Assembly (NCBI GenBank): GCA_036877525.1
Contig: JAZGTH010000041.1
Coordinates: forward strand, 372,001-436,000
DNA from: Chromobotia macracanthus
Taxonomy: Eukaryota > Chordata > Actinopteri > Cypriniformes > Botiidae
DNA length: 64,000 bases
Reading direction: 5' to 3'
In this document: positions 54,251-64,000 of the stretch, piece by piece
Layout: each line of letters starts with the position of its first letter
Position numbering within the stretch: the stretch's first letter is position 1
The notes under the pieces: generated by a model
The model's database searches: none
Told to the model about the DNA's origin: nothing
Seen by the model: the letters and a program-made list of their open reading frames with translations, nothing else
Made by a program: the position numbers and the translations under genes

Positions 54251-56029
54251 TCCATCAACACCTGAGGACAACTTTCGCGTTTGCGCAGCAAACCTTATGA
54301 GGTTGTGAACAAGCTTTCCCCTGTTGCATTCAGGATCGTATTAATTCTGCTGCATCAGGTAGAATCTAGAAAATATGTATGATTATTCACATTTAATTGT
54401 GCATATTTTTCCTTTAAGGCTAAACTCATAGTTTTCCCAAAATACACTACACCGATCTATAGAAGAGAACTGAATAATAGGTGGTTTTGGATATTTGTCT
54501 TTGAATAAGCTCTATATCACATTGGTAAAATCTTTCATTGTTTTGCATCTGTTGTCTTATCAACTATGCAAAACTATGTAGCAGTTACATACCTATTTAA
54601 ATAGCTCACGTTAGCTAGCCTGACTGTAAATGTTAACAGGGCATTTTCTGTTCATCTAAAAACCATGCTTATACATGCTAATATATTTTTGCAATGTATA
54701 TTTAATAGTTTCGCTTATGCTTAACAGGCTTAAGTTAAATACATCATTCGCATGTCAATCTTTGAGTGACCCTTCCCCCGCAATTAACAACTCACAAAAC
54801 TCCCTCACCATCAAAACATTTAAAGAAACTATCTCATCCACCCGAATATCAGACAACCTGTTACTATTTACCAGCTGCATTTCCATCCTTTGTCTTGGCT
54901 GTCACTCTGTTAGCATCACTCACACATTGTACGCAATGTTTATCTTGGCCTTTGGTTTTATCTGCTGCCCCAAAGTCAACACCACTTCTACCTTCAACCC
55001 AAACATCCATCCTACAATTTCAGATTTACAGGTTTTAGATAACAAAACAAAACTCTTTCTTTATTAAATCTTCATTAAACAAAGCAAAACAGATCAGGCA
55101 AAAAAGTCACCTCATTTATATTTTACTGACAACCTACTGACTCCCATTTAACCGTATCAGTCTCCTAAATTATTTGCAGTACATACATTTCTTGGTCCAA
55201 TCTCCTACCTATTCAGTTTTCATCAATAACTTCAATTACCCCAAAATAAAATTCTGATTTCAAAATCAGTTTTCACCTGATCCAGTAGGTGCAGCAATTA
55301 CAGCCACTCGTAAAGGCCTTTCCCAACATCAGATTTAAACATTAGGTCATTGGTCATCAGAAGGCTTCAAAACATACATCAGATCAGCTACCTCCATATC
55401 AGAAAAGCTTACCTAGCCTAATCAGTTAATTAATTAATTAATTCCTAACTAATTCTTGTCACCTGTGCTCATCCACTGTCATTGACCCTTTAGCCTATAT
55501 ATTCGAAATCATCTCTATATGCGTTGCACCAATTACACATTTCATTAATCAAAAAAAACTCATCATAGTTTCTCGTTCCTCATCTTTGCCACTCGGAATT
55601 GCTGGTTGGGCTCCCCTTCCTTCAGTTGCAGGCACCCATCCGATGACATGTACATATTAGCCATAGCTCCCCTCAGATGCTGCAAGCACCCCCCAAATGC
55701 CAAATATGCATTTATGATCATTTCCTATTACATGCTAGCACGCACTTGTGAACCATATGTCTTGCAAGTAAATTCTTTATGAGTTTCATAAGCAAAACAA
55801 CTCATTGCTGACTTTGAAGATTATACGTCTTAACCACGTAGTTGTAAAAGATGCATCACAAAGTCACCTATTGTAATCCCTCCTACATACCACCAGAGGC
55901 CACAATCACCTGACTCTTTCCCCACACTCCATTTTCCATAAACCCCTTCCATGGAACTAATTACTCTACACCTATTTTCCATCATCTTGGCTTTTTTACT
56001 GCACCTCCACACTCAGTCTTTGTGAAGTC
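54251..56029. other. Unassigned; possible tail of the retroelement
   Basis: No clear envelope or LTR was recognised. A plus-strand stretch of about 130 codons (54675-55067) has a hydrophobic segment (LLLFTSCISILCLGCHSV, then YAMFILAFGFICC), but no domain I know. Near 55430 there is a short ttaa repeat. The T- and C-rich sequence 55480-55760 could be an LTR relic. Confidence 0.35.
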
Positions 56030-56240
56030 ATTTCTGTTTCCAAACATTTCTGTGCCTTTATTGTTATTTTGTGCATGACCCTGGATTGATTTTTCATTTC
56101 ATGATTCTATGCTGCATGCCCTTATTGTTTTGCCTTGTTTGCCTGGATATTCTGTGTACTGTTTGCTGCCTGCCCCAACTCTGTGCCTGCCTGGAGATTA
56201 TAGGAGATTATACTGCTGCCTGTTGGTGAGGTGCCAAAAA
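56030..56240 (+). repeat. LTR-like relic
   Basis: ttgttttgccttgtttgcct and actgtttgctgcctgcccca resemble the internal part of the Gypsy-family LTRs at 30115 and 40150. Only about 200 bp; ends not defined. Confidence 0.45.
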
Positions 56241-56801
56241 TGACTGCTTACGGCAGGGAGACATTCATTCATTCCTTATCTTAATTTTATGCTGTTATTT
56301 AGTTTTTAACATTTCCTGTCACACTGGATACAGGCTTAACTGTACTCTGAAAATTTAAGTCCAAAACATCCAAATTGGAGTACAAATTTACCTGGGTGTG
56401 TGACAAGTCTGAGTCTATTCAAAATTGGACTCAAATCTGATTTTGAGTGCCCCAGCTCTACAGAGCATATTGTTTTTTGAGTGTTCACACACCGGCAGAG
56501 CCATTTGACATTTGTTAGCAGCATTCAGCTAAGGCTCAAAATCCTGCCACACACTCACAGAGCTCATTGTTAATGCACATACTGACTACAAGATACATTG
56601 ATCTGTTTGGTAAGAACGGAAACAACAGCACATTAATAGAGAAAAGGCCCTCATAGGATACTCGATTTTCCAACAAATACACTTTTAACTTTAACTACCA
56701 CAAAAAAAGCTCAATATGGGTTGCAAAGAAATAATACATCACCAGTTATGTATAAAATGTGTTTTATAGATAGACACAAACATATCAAGTTTGATAAATT
56801 T

Positions 56802-56953
56802 GACCTCCTGTAGCTCAGTGGTAGAGCATTGCGTTGGCAACGCAAGAGGTTGTGGGTTTGATTCCTAGGGAGTATGTGTACTAAGAAAATGTATAACTTG
56901 AACGTACTGTAAGTTGCTTTGGATTAAAGTGTCTGCCAAATGCATTAATGTAA
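56802..56953 (+). repeat. tRNA-Ala-like SINE with L2-type tail
   Basis: The head folds like a tRNA: A box tagctcagtggtagagc, anticodon arm ttgcg-ttggcaa-cgcaa with loop anticodon GGC (Ala-like), and B box gggtttgattcc. After a short body the tail reads gttgctttggattaaagtgt, the L2-type 3' end seen at 7775, 11285 and 46470. It is a SINE, not a tRNA gene: the acceptor ends do not pair, and the L2-type tail extends past the head. SINEs with such tails are thought to borrow the L2 reverse transcriptase. Confidence 0.88.
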
Positions 56954-57059
56954 TATATAAATGTAATTAATGTTTATTAGTCGGGCTAGCCATTTGTTTA
57001 AGTTTTTCTGAACTTTTAAAGAAGAACCAAATTTTATGTCAACTTTCTATTTAAATTTT

Positions 57060-58090
57060 TAAAAGCATAAGCTGTGTATTTTTTTTGCAGTGAATGAACA
57101 TTGAGCAGGAGATTCACTCCGTGATCAGGTTTACAATGTTTTTAGGGCGTATGAAAAAGTGGTTGAAAAATTCCATGGACTTAACATTGAGCTGAATTTT
57201 ATGACTTTATAGCTCAGCATCAGAATGTCGTAGAGACTTGGTGGGTGGGCTCATATCACTCAGCTTAGCAACACATGGTGACATTTCAACATCCCATAAC
57301 ATTTCAATTTCATAGCCACACCCTAGCAACCAGTTACAGTACCATAGCAACCACCCCACTGACTTCCATTAAAAACGTGAGAGGTATCAGAACATCGTAG
57401 AGACAAGTGGGTGGTCTCCTTTGACTCAGACTGCTAAGTAGTCTTTAATTATTACCATACAAACTGTCGAGCCATGCCTTAGCAACCATTTTGAGTGCCC
57501 TAACAACCTACATGAAATAGCTATATCTCAGCACCAGAACATCATAGAGACATGGGAGTTGAGCTCTTTTGATTCACACACACATTAGTCTATTGGTTTT
57601 ACCCTGTTAACTATCTAGCTACACACTAGCAAGCATATAATAAAATGTCATATTTCAGCATTAGAACACTGTAGAGACATGTGGGTGGGCTTATTTGACT
57701 CAGCCTGTCAGTCGGCTTTAGGAATTGCCTTTGCAACTTCATAATAACATCCTAGAAACCATTTAGATCACCCTAGCAACCTCATAACATCATGGATAAG
57801 CCATATGTTAGTATATCTGGCATCATGCTAATTGATGCTAAAACATGCTAGCATTATGCTAACATCATGGTTATTGGTGTTAAAACATGCTAACATCATG
57901 CATGATGTTCATGCATGATCCTAAAATGTGCTAACATCATGCTAACTGATCTTAAAACATGCTAAAATCATGCTAGATTATTAAGATTATAGATTATTGT
58001 TAACAATATACTAAAACGTGAAAACATTGGGTGTACAATGTTTTAGGACATACAAAAAAGTGGGCAAATTTCGTAAAGACTTTGGGGTGG
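57060..58090. repeat. Left arm of 57-61 kb inverted repeat
   Basis: Contains phrases such as accctagcaaccagttacag, ccaccccactgacttccatt, cagcatcagaatgtcgtaga and atcatgctaactgat. All have reverse-complement partners at 60290-61420. Inside are several internal repeats of the gtagagacatgtgggtgggc and aaaacatgctaacatcatgc types, about 150-200 bp and 30-50 bp apart. Confidence 0.8.
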
Positions 58091-58092
58091 AC

Positions 58093-58126
58093 TAACGCAA
58101 TGCTCTACCACTGAGCTACAGGAGAT
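58093..58126 (-). repeat. Truncated SINE head
   Basis: On the minus strand atctcctgtagctcagtggt and agagcattgcgtt match the head of the SINE at 56802. It breaks off in the anticodon arm, exactly at the inner edge of the left arm. Confidence 0.8.
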
Positions 58127-58450
58127 TAGCTCGTTGGAGCAAATGGGAGAGAGTAACTAGTGGAGGCAGGTGAGAATGAACTAATGATAGGATAGTTAAT
58201 GGGGAAACAAGAGGGTGGCTACAAGACTTAAGACAGCAGAGGCTACGACACACATAAAACAAACAATGGCCATGTGTTTTCATACACAGAATACAGGACA
58301 AATAAAGATCATGAACCATGTGCTCCATAAAAAACACAACAACACACATCACAGAAGACACAGAGCATAAGTTTAGATCCTGACATCAAGAAACAAGAAC
58401 CAAGACTAGGACTAAAATTTAGGAACCCAAATTATGCTCTGGCACACAAA
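58127..58450 (-). repeat. Partial LTR, solo
   Basis: The minus strand matches the LTR at 59174-59637 and 41259-41810: cagagcataatttgggttcc, acacatggccattgttttgt, accctcttgtttccccatta. The 3' end is missing; the truncation abuts the SINE head. Confidence 0.75.
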
Positions 58451-59173
58451 AGCAGTCATTGCAGTAATGCAGAGAAAGTGAAGTACAAAGGAACTGTGTT
58501 AAAAATGAATTTGACCCAGTGATTTTTCAATTCCTTTAACTTTGGAAGTCCATACAATGTCATTTTGCCTTCATAGTGAATAAAGCAGCATCCCTTCAAC
58601 ATCATGCACTCAACTGTTCTTTAATAACAGAAATAATAATATAAATATAGTGTAATATAATGATGCAGCTATGTAACTACAGAACTACAACCGAGGTGTT
58701 CGTAGAAAAGTGTGATAAATGACTGTGGGCTTTATGACTATGCAGATTCTTTATACAACTGCTACATTACATACTAAAGGACAAATAATAGGTGCCATTT
58801 TAGATGGCAGGAAAAACTCACCATCCAACTCATATACAGTTTCCACTCATTTTTTTAGTGTCTGCAGAACCCTGCAATACTGTTTCACGTGGTGCAGAAT
58901 AAACTACAGACATCTAGTTATACATGCACATGAATTCATTTTAAAATGAAAGAAAAATAAAGAAAAAGGAGTTTGTGTCTGAAGCCTCTGAAGAACAGAA
59001 GACATGATGTGCACAGGTGAATTGACATTATGAAGTCAAGATCAAAAACACTGCAAATAAAGAAACAAATCAATGGATTTCACACAAATAACATTCCCCT
59101 GTTATTGCATCAAACAACTACACATTTTATTAATCATGTACCACAATGTAATGTAACCAAAGCAAACACTAAT
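58451..59173. other. No gene seen
   Basis: AT-rich spacer between two oppositely oriented LTR pieces. Confidence 0.5.
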
Positions 59174-59637
59174 TATCAGGGTCCTGGCTTCCTTGTTTGG
59201 GTTTTTTATTAAACTCTTGTGTCAGTATCCTGACAGCCCTGTTTTTGTGTCAGAGCATGTTGTTTGGATCCTGACTAAGTGCTTGTCTTGGTTATTGTAT
59301 TCTGAAGTCTTGATCTGTGTGTTGCTTATCTTTCTGTGGCAGCACATGGCCATTGTTTGTTTACTTTGTGCCATGTGCTCTCCTGTCATGAGTTTTGACC
59401 TTGCCCTCTTGTTTCCTTGTTAATTATTATTCAATTATTAGTTCACACCCCTCACCTGTTTGCCCTTGTTATGCTCCTTGTTTGTAGTTTGCTGTTGTGT
59501 GCTGGTGTATTTTTTGTGTTGCATCTTGCCTTGTGTCTTGTTATTTTGAGCTTGTCTTGTTTGGTTTTTGTTTAAATAAATACGTTTTTGGTTTGAATAG
59601 GTCTGCGCTTGGGTTTTCTCACTCACCATTCCTGACA
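59174..59637 (+). repeat. Solo LTR, Gypsy type
   Basis: Same family as 41259-41810: it starts tatcagggtcctggctt (TG mutated to TA) and ends caccattcctgaca. It has aaataaatacgtttttgg as polyadenylation region. No clear target duplication. A later internal repeat of the first 40 bp (tatcctgacagccctg) is seen near 59226. Confidence 0.82.
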
Positions 59638-60289
59638 CATATTTGATATATTTTTATGAATTTATTTATAAACATCTATAAATTAGCTACCTAACATGCT
59701 GTTCTATAACCTAACTCTACTAGTTTAATCTCCAATTAATGCCAATTGGGATAAAAACAACAGTTGATTTAATTACTGCATTGTCTGAAACAGATCAGAC
59801 ACACAACAATTGGATATATTTCATTAATATAACTACATATACCAATTACACAAACCAACTATGTTCTTGGAGTAATGGTCTGTAAAACTACCGCCAAACT
59901 GCAATTAACACCTAGATGCAAAACCAGGCTTCCGGTGACCATTGCAACACATAGATAAGATTGTTTTACAACCCAAATTTCCTTTGAGAACACACAAAGA
60001 AACCATTTTACTTGTAAATACTTGTTCACTGAAGAATGCATAATCGAAATGCATAAACACGTTTCCAATATTCCCCATTCTATATGTCTGTAATGTTTTA
60101 TGTTTGTATACATACTAATGCTAAGCAACCATTTATACATTTATACATCCATACATACATAAATAAACATTTTCTACTTCATGTCATGTCTATACTGCCC
60201 TATTACAATTAAGCAAAAAATGGAAAAAGCAGAAATAATGATTAGAAATATTAGAAACAACTAGACATATACATTTTCTAAAGAAAATG
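59638..60289. other. No gene seen
   Basis: AT-rich spacer with short cata repeats near 60140-60170. Confidence 0.5.
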
Positions 60290-61420
60290 TGAGTGGTGCT
60301 TGCCATGGCAAAATTCAGGAATATTTAAACAATGTTAACATGTTTTAACATGATGCTTCCATGATTAAGCATGTTAGCATGATGCTAGCATGACTTAGCA
60401 TGGTGTTACATATGATGATAGATATACTAATATAATAAATAATAAATATGGCTTATTCTTGATGTTAGGAAGTTGTTAGGGTGGTCAAAATGGTTACATT
60501 ACTAGAATGGTCTCAATGATTTAAAGTTCAGTCATCTAAATATATGGCGCAAACTTGTAATATACAAACAAACATTTGACAAACATACAAACAAACATAT
60601 AAACGCTGACATTTTAGCTGGTGGAGGGTGTAGTTAGGCCTGGCACCCAGTCACCAATCTGGCACCCAGTCACCAGGTGTTTTCAGATAGTAGTATCATT
60701 TAGCATGATGCTAGCATGACTTAACATGATGCTAGCATGATTTAGCATGAAAGATATACTGAAATATTCCTTATTCGTGATGTTTTGAGGTTGCTAGGGT
60801 GTGGCTGGGAAGTTGCTAGGGCAATACCTAAAGCCCACTGACAGCCCGAATCAAATAAGCTGACCCACATGGCATATGGCTAATTCATGTAGGTTGTTAG
60901 GCACTCAAAATGGTTGCTAGGGCATAGCTGGACAGTTTCCATGGTAATAATTAAAGAATACTTGGCGGTCTGAGTCAAAAGAAGCCACTCACTTGTCTGT
61001 ACGATGTTGATGCCTCTCACCTTTTTAAATGGAAGTCAATGGGGTGGTTGCTAGGGTACTGTAACTGGTTGCTGGGGCATGGCTATGAAGTTAAAATGTC
61101 ACCATTTGTTGGTGCTTTTACTAAGATGAGTGATATAATCCCATCCGCAAAACTTTGCGACATTCTGAAGCGGAGCTATGATGTCAGTATAAGATCTATA
61201 AGATCTTATATAAGGAGCTATAAGATCTGCCCATGTTACATCTATAGGATTTTTTCAATGGAAGACAATAGGGTGGTTGCTAGGGTACTGTAATTGGTTG
61301 TTAGAGTGTGGCTATGAAGTTGAAATGTCGCCATGTGTTGCTACTTACTAAGAGAAGCGATATGAGCCCACCCCCACACATTATATTTTGTGATGTGTGT
61401 CATTATACACATCTGTGTTC
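60290..61420. repeat. Right arm of 57-61 kb inverted repeat
   Basis: Reverse-complement relatives of the left arm: aatggaagtcaatggggtgg, ttgctagggtactgtaactg, ctatgaagttaaaatgtcac, catgatgctagcatgac. The segment gggtggttgctagggtactg occurs twice (about 61045 and 61272). The arms are diverged and partly shuffled, not a simple recent palindrome. Confidence 0.8.
61190..61230. repeat. Short ataagatct tandem
   Basis: Three to four imperfect copies of ataagatct within the right arm. Confidence 0.6.
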
Positions 61421-61663
61421 TCGTAAACCTCATAAAAAATATTTAAAACATTTTAATTTTCTTTCAGTTGCTTAGTTTTTCCATAGTTATTATTGTGTGA
61501 GAGCAGATGTTAACTGATGATAACTTTTTACCCACTGTTCAAACATCTTTGTGAATAAATAATAATTTCAAATGCAAATCAACACAACAAAACAACACAT
61601 TTCAAACATTACCATAATAACATTAAAGCTTTGAAAAAATTATAGTAAGTATGGTTGTTACAG

Positions 61664-61830
61664 AGGAGGTCCCTGTTCCACCTCCTCCGCGCCACCAGAG
61701 GGAACCATCCCCAGAGTATTAACCTTGTTTTGGACTACATTTTCCATAGTGCCCCGTACCTGGGATTGATTACTTCCTGTTCACCTGTTTCACTCATCAT
61801 TACAATGGGTGTTTGTTTATTGTTAGAATT
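61664..61830 (+). repeat. 5' part of a Gypsy-family LTR
   Basis: ttacagaggaggtccctgtt, cacctcctccgcgccaccag and ctgggattgattacttcctg match the first 150 bp of the LTR at 30115. The remainder is lost. Confidence 0.8.
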
Positions 61831-61868
61831 GGAGAGATGCCCTCATGATCTGTGATGTGTTTCTCTAG

Positions 61869-61943
61869 TCAGCAGATGGAGACAGGTGTAGAAAATAACA
61901 TCACCATGAGAACACAACATCCACTGGAGACTACAGTACTGCT
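61869..61943 (+). other. Possible orphan 75-nt exon
   Basis: A T-rich acceptor (tgatgtgtttctctag) and a consensus donor (gtgagtatgt) bracket 75 nt, which is open in one frame only (QQMETGVENNITMRTQHPLE...). Entry and exit phase are equal, so it could be skipped or inserted without breaking a frame. No neighbouring exon was found, and the open frame is short enough to arise by chance. Confidence 0.25.
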
Positions 61944-62063
61944 GTGAGTATGTTTATAAACACAATTGTGCATATACTGTCTGAAAAAAACTAGTCTAAT
62001 CAGTTATCATTTTGTGTAGTAATTATTAGTATTGTTTTCATTATTGTTTTCACCTCCTTCAAG

Positions 62064-62471
62064 ATGGCGCCGCCACGTTCAGATGCCGTCCTGGACGCTC
62101 CGCTAAGACTGTGTTTTTATTTATTTATTTACTTACAACTACTCATACCTTTCGCACACATTACATCTGCACTGATGACATACGACAGCAGAACACTTTT
62201 AAACATCAGAAACCAACTTACTCACCTACTTATTGACGCTTTACCCACCGATCCGACATGGCCACCTGAGATTCTTCGCTCGGCAGGTGAGAACAATGGC
62301 CGTGAGGAAGCTCTTCCAAGGCGACGGTACAAGAAACACAGAGGTAAACGCGCTGGGGTTCGTAACAGACTGAGGACCAGAGCACACAGTCCACCTTTGC
62401 CCAGTATTCTGCTCGCCAACGACCAATCACTCAAGAACAAGATAAAGATATCTTGGATATATCCTTGTTAA
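62064..62471 (+). pseudogene. LINE N-terminal region
   Basis: An open stretch of 135 codons from an ATG in the aagATGGcg context typical of these LINEs. A hydrophobic segment (CFYLFIYLQLLIPFAHI) is followed by TYDSRTLLNIRNQL, a basic stretch (PRRRYKKHRGKRAGVRNRLR) and SILLANDQSLKNKI, which leads into the endonuclease. It breaks at about 62450. Its start supports the 5' end call of the element. Confidence 0.75.
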
Positions 62472-62542
62472 GGATATAACAAGAACAGGATAAGATTCCA
62501 ACAGGATATAAGGGACTGTAACATTATCTGCCTGTCCGAAAC

Positions 62543-63283
62543 ATGGCTGACCCCATCGGTACTGGATTTTCTGTTCTTCGGATGGACAGGACTGCTGAGG
62601 CCGGTAAAAGCAGAGGCGGCGGGGTCTGCTTCATGGTTAATAACATTTCCACTCTGTCGCGTTCCTGTTCGCCTCACCTGGAACATCTAACAATCATGTG
62701 CCGCCCGTTCTACCTGCCTCGTGAGTTTACAGCGGTCATCGCCACTGCTGTGCACATCCCTCCTCAAGTGGACACGGATCTGGCCCTGTTTAAGCTCCAC
62801 GATGCGCTCAGTGTCTGCCTAAACAATCACCCGGACGCGGCTATCATTGTGTCTGGTGACTTCAATAAAGCCAACCTTAGAGGGGGTAATACATTGGATC
62901 ACTGCTACTCAATATTCAGAAATGGTTACAAAGCCAACTTGGTACCGGCTTTTGGAAAATCGGACCACGCCGCCATTTTCCTCATACCGGAATATAAACA
63001 AAAGCTTGTACGGGAAGCTCCTGAGAGGCGGGAGGTGAAACGCTGGTCCGCCCAATTAGAGGCTGCGCTACAGGACACACTCGATGACGTAGACTGGGAC
63101 ATGTTCCGGTCTAGCTCTGCTGACGTCAGTGAGTTTGCGGATGTAACCGTGAGCTTTGTTGGTATGATTGTTGAGCAAGTAACACCCACCATTACAATAA
63201 AAACATTCTCAAACCAGAAACCATGGGGCGACAGTACAATCAGGGCAGCGGTGAATACACACACAGCATGTCGGGGGACATGA
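62543..63283 (+). pseudogene. LINE endonuclease
   Basis: 246 open codons: RGGGVCFMVNN, CRPFYLPREFTAVIATAVHIPP, IIVSGDFNKANLRGGNTLDH (catalytic GDFN intact) and FGKSDHAAIFLIPEYKQKL (SDH intact). The early linker (RWSAQLEAALQDTLDDVDWD, KTFSNQKPWGDSTIR) follows. The ATG used by the frame lies within the domain, since SETWLT-type sequence with the catalytic Glu is just upstream in another frame (about 62536). Better preserved than other endonucleases here. Confidence 0.85.
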
Positions 63284-63475
63284 GTGACTATAAGTTAACA
63301 TGCTACGTGCGGTTAAAACCGCTAAAAACGGTAGAGAGGGCGTGTGGAGTCTCACTTCCAACTGAATGACTCCAGACGCATGTGGCAGGGACTGAGGACC
63401 ATCTGCACTTTTGGAAGTAAATCCACATCACGGTTAAAGCTAACTCCTCTCTGTCAAACGAGCTGAACACCTTCT

Positions 63476-64000
63476 ATGCGTGGTTTGAAGCGGACCGTCC
63501 TGGCGATGTCGGTGGTCTGCCAGTGCGCACTGTGGAGAAGTACAGCAATGTCAGCGAGAAGTGCTAACTGTCTCTCCCTGAATGTCAGTAAAACCAAAGA
63601 AATGGTTGTTGATTTTAGGAGGAGGCAGCAGCGGACCTACTCCCCAGTAATCATCAATGGGATGATTACGGTCATCAAAAAAGCCAGACAAAGACTGTAC
63701 GATCTGAGATTACTGAGGAAATTCAGTGTTTCTCCTAGGATCCTGAAAACTTTCTACACTGGGGCTGTAGAGAGTGTATTGACTTAGTGCATCTCATCAT
63801 GGTATGGAAACATATCAGTCAAAGATCGTAAAACTCTTCAGAGAGTGGTGCGCTCAGCTGAGCATATCTCCAGGACGGATCTCCCTTATCTGGATCACAT
63901 ATACACCAGGCAATACAATGCTAGGGCTATTAAGATCCTCAAAGACTCCACCCACCCTGGACACCGGCTGTTCATATTTCTACACTCAGGTAGACGCTTC
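63476..64000 (+). pseudogene. LINE RT C-terminal region
   Basis: After the deletion the sequence reads LSLNVSKTKEMVVDFRRRQQRTYSP, then QRLYDLRLLRKFSVSPRILKTFYTGAVESVL. A stop at 63785 is followed by CISSWYGN and DRKTLQRVVRSAEHIS in the same frame. The ADD box and everything before it are missing. A further about 20 residues between RTYSP and QRLYD (the FLG segment) are also shortened. Continues off the window. Confidence 0.82.

Larger units (their letters stand above)
62047..64000 (+). mobile_element. LINE with intact 5' end, RT core deleted, cut by right edge
   Basis: Starts with ttcaagatggcgccgccacg (AAGATGG-type start, like 24935). Protein order: N-terminal hydrophobic stretch (FYLFIYLQLLIPF) and basic region 62064-62471, endonuclease 62543-63283, then a jump to the RT C-terminal region from about 63476. 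The linker is mostly, and RT fingers and palm entirely, missing. It continues beyond 64000. Same superfamily as the LINEs at 22472-28862. Confidence 0.82.

Noticed and set aside
54675..55067. Envelope gene of the retrovirus-like element
   Set aside because: Has hydrophobic stretches and the right position, but no furin-type site, fusion peptide, immunosuppressive-type or CX6CC motif could be seen. Left unassigned.
56802..56875. Possible tRNA-Ala gene
   Set aside because: A and B boxes and a GGC anticodon loop are present, but the acceptor stem does not pair and an L2-type tail follows; a truncated second copy lies at 58093. This is a SINE.

Overview
The window looks like accessory DNA of a teleost fish, possibly an otophysan. 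It is AT-rich, holds no intact host gene, and is packed with old, nested transposable elements typical of fish genomes: Tc1/mariner, L2 and other Jockey-superfamily LINEs, DIRS tyrosine-recombinase retrotransposons, Gypsy elements with solo LTRs, tRNA-derived SINEs, a retrovirus-like pol and a Maverick/Polinton remnant. The species cannot be fixed from the sequence. No bacterial-type operons, CRISPR arrays, rRNA genes or functional tRNA genes are visible.

Layout. 1-1040: decayed Tc1 transposon. 1041-4235: mostly unassigned, with a CpG-richer patch at about 3.75-4.0 kb. 4.24-7.14 kb: LINE on the minus strand. 7.29-7.69 kb: hAT/ZNF862-like two-exon remnant. 7.78-10.38 kb: L2 LINE (minus) with a nearly intact reverse transcriptase. 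13.19-17.74 kb: nearly complete DIRS element (minus), with palindromic termini and an inverted duplication in gag. 18.2-20.0 kb: large inverted repeat fused to a second DIRS gag (20.0-21.1 kb). 21.4-22.3 kb: solo copy of a repeat that also brackets the Maverick. 22.5-28.9 kb: mosaic of minus-strand LINEs, including a 755-codon open frame. 28.9-29.96 kb: 3' end of a third DIRS with about 130-bp tandem units. 30.1-32.9 kb: defective Gypsy element.

33.5-42.9 kb: Maverick/Polinton remnant. It carries an integrase with a chromodomain, a capsid-type protein, a protein-primed PolB exonuclease domain, at least two unrecognised coding segments, and a minus-strand gene of three spliced exons whose junctions keep one reading frame. 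LTRs and a mariner fragment have landed inside it. 43.4-48.2 kb: a LINE split by a plus-strand L2 copy and by a SINE. 49.38-50.63 kb: mariner-type transposon with intact ends and an internally deleted transposase. 50.8-54.25 kb: retrovirus-like pol pseudogene. 56.8-61.4 kb: long inverted-repeat structure with SINE and LTR pieces in it. 62.05-64.0 kb: LINE running off the right edge.

The genes do not form a host pathway. Each cluster belongs to one mobile element, and most are broken by frameshifts, internal deletions or later insertions. The parts most worth follow-up are the unrecognised and spliced coding segments in the Maverick remnant (34.1-38.8 kb). Domain names rest on motifs read by eye, and no database search was possible.
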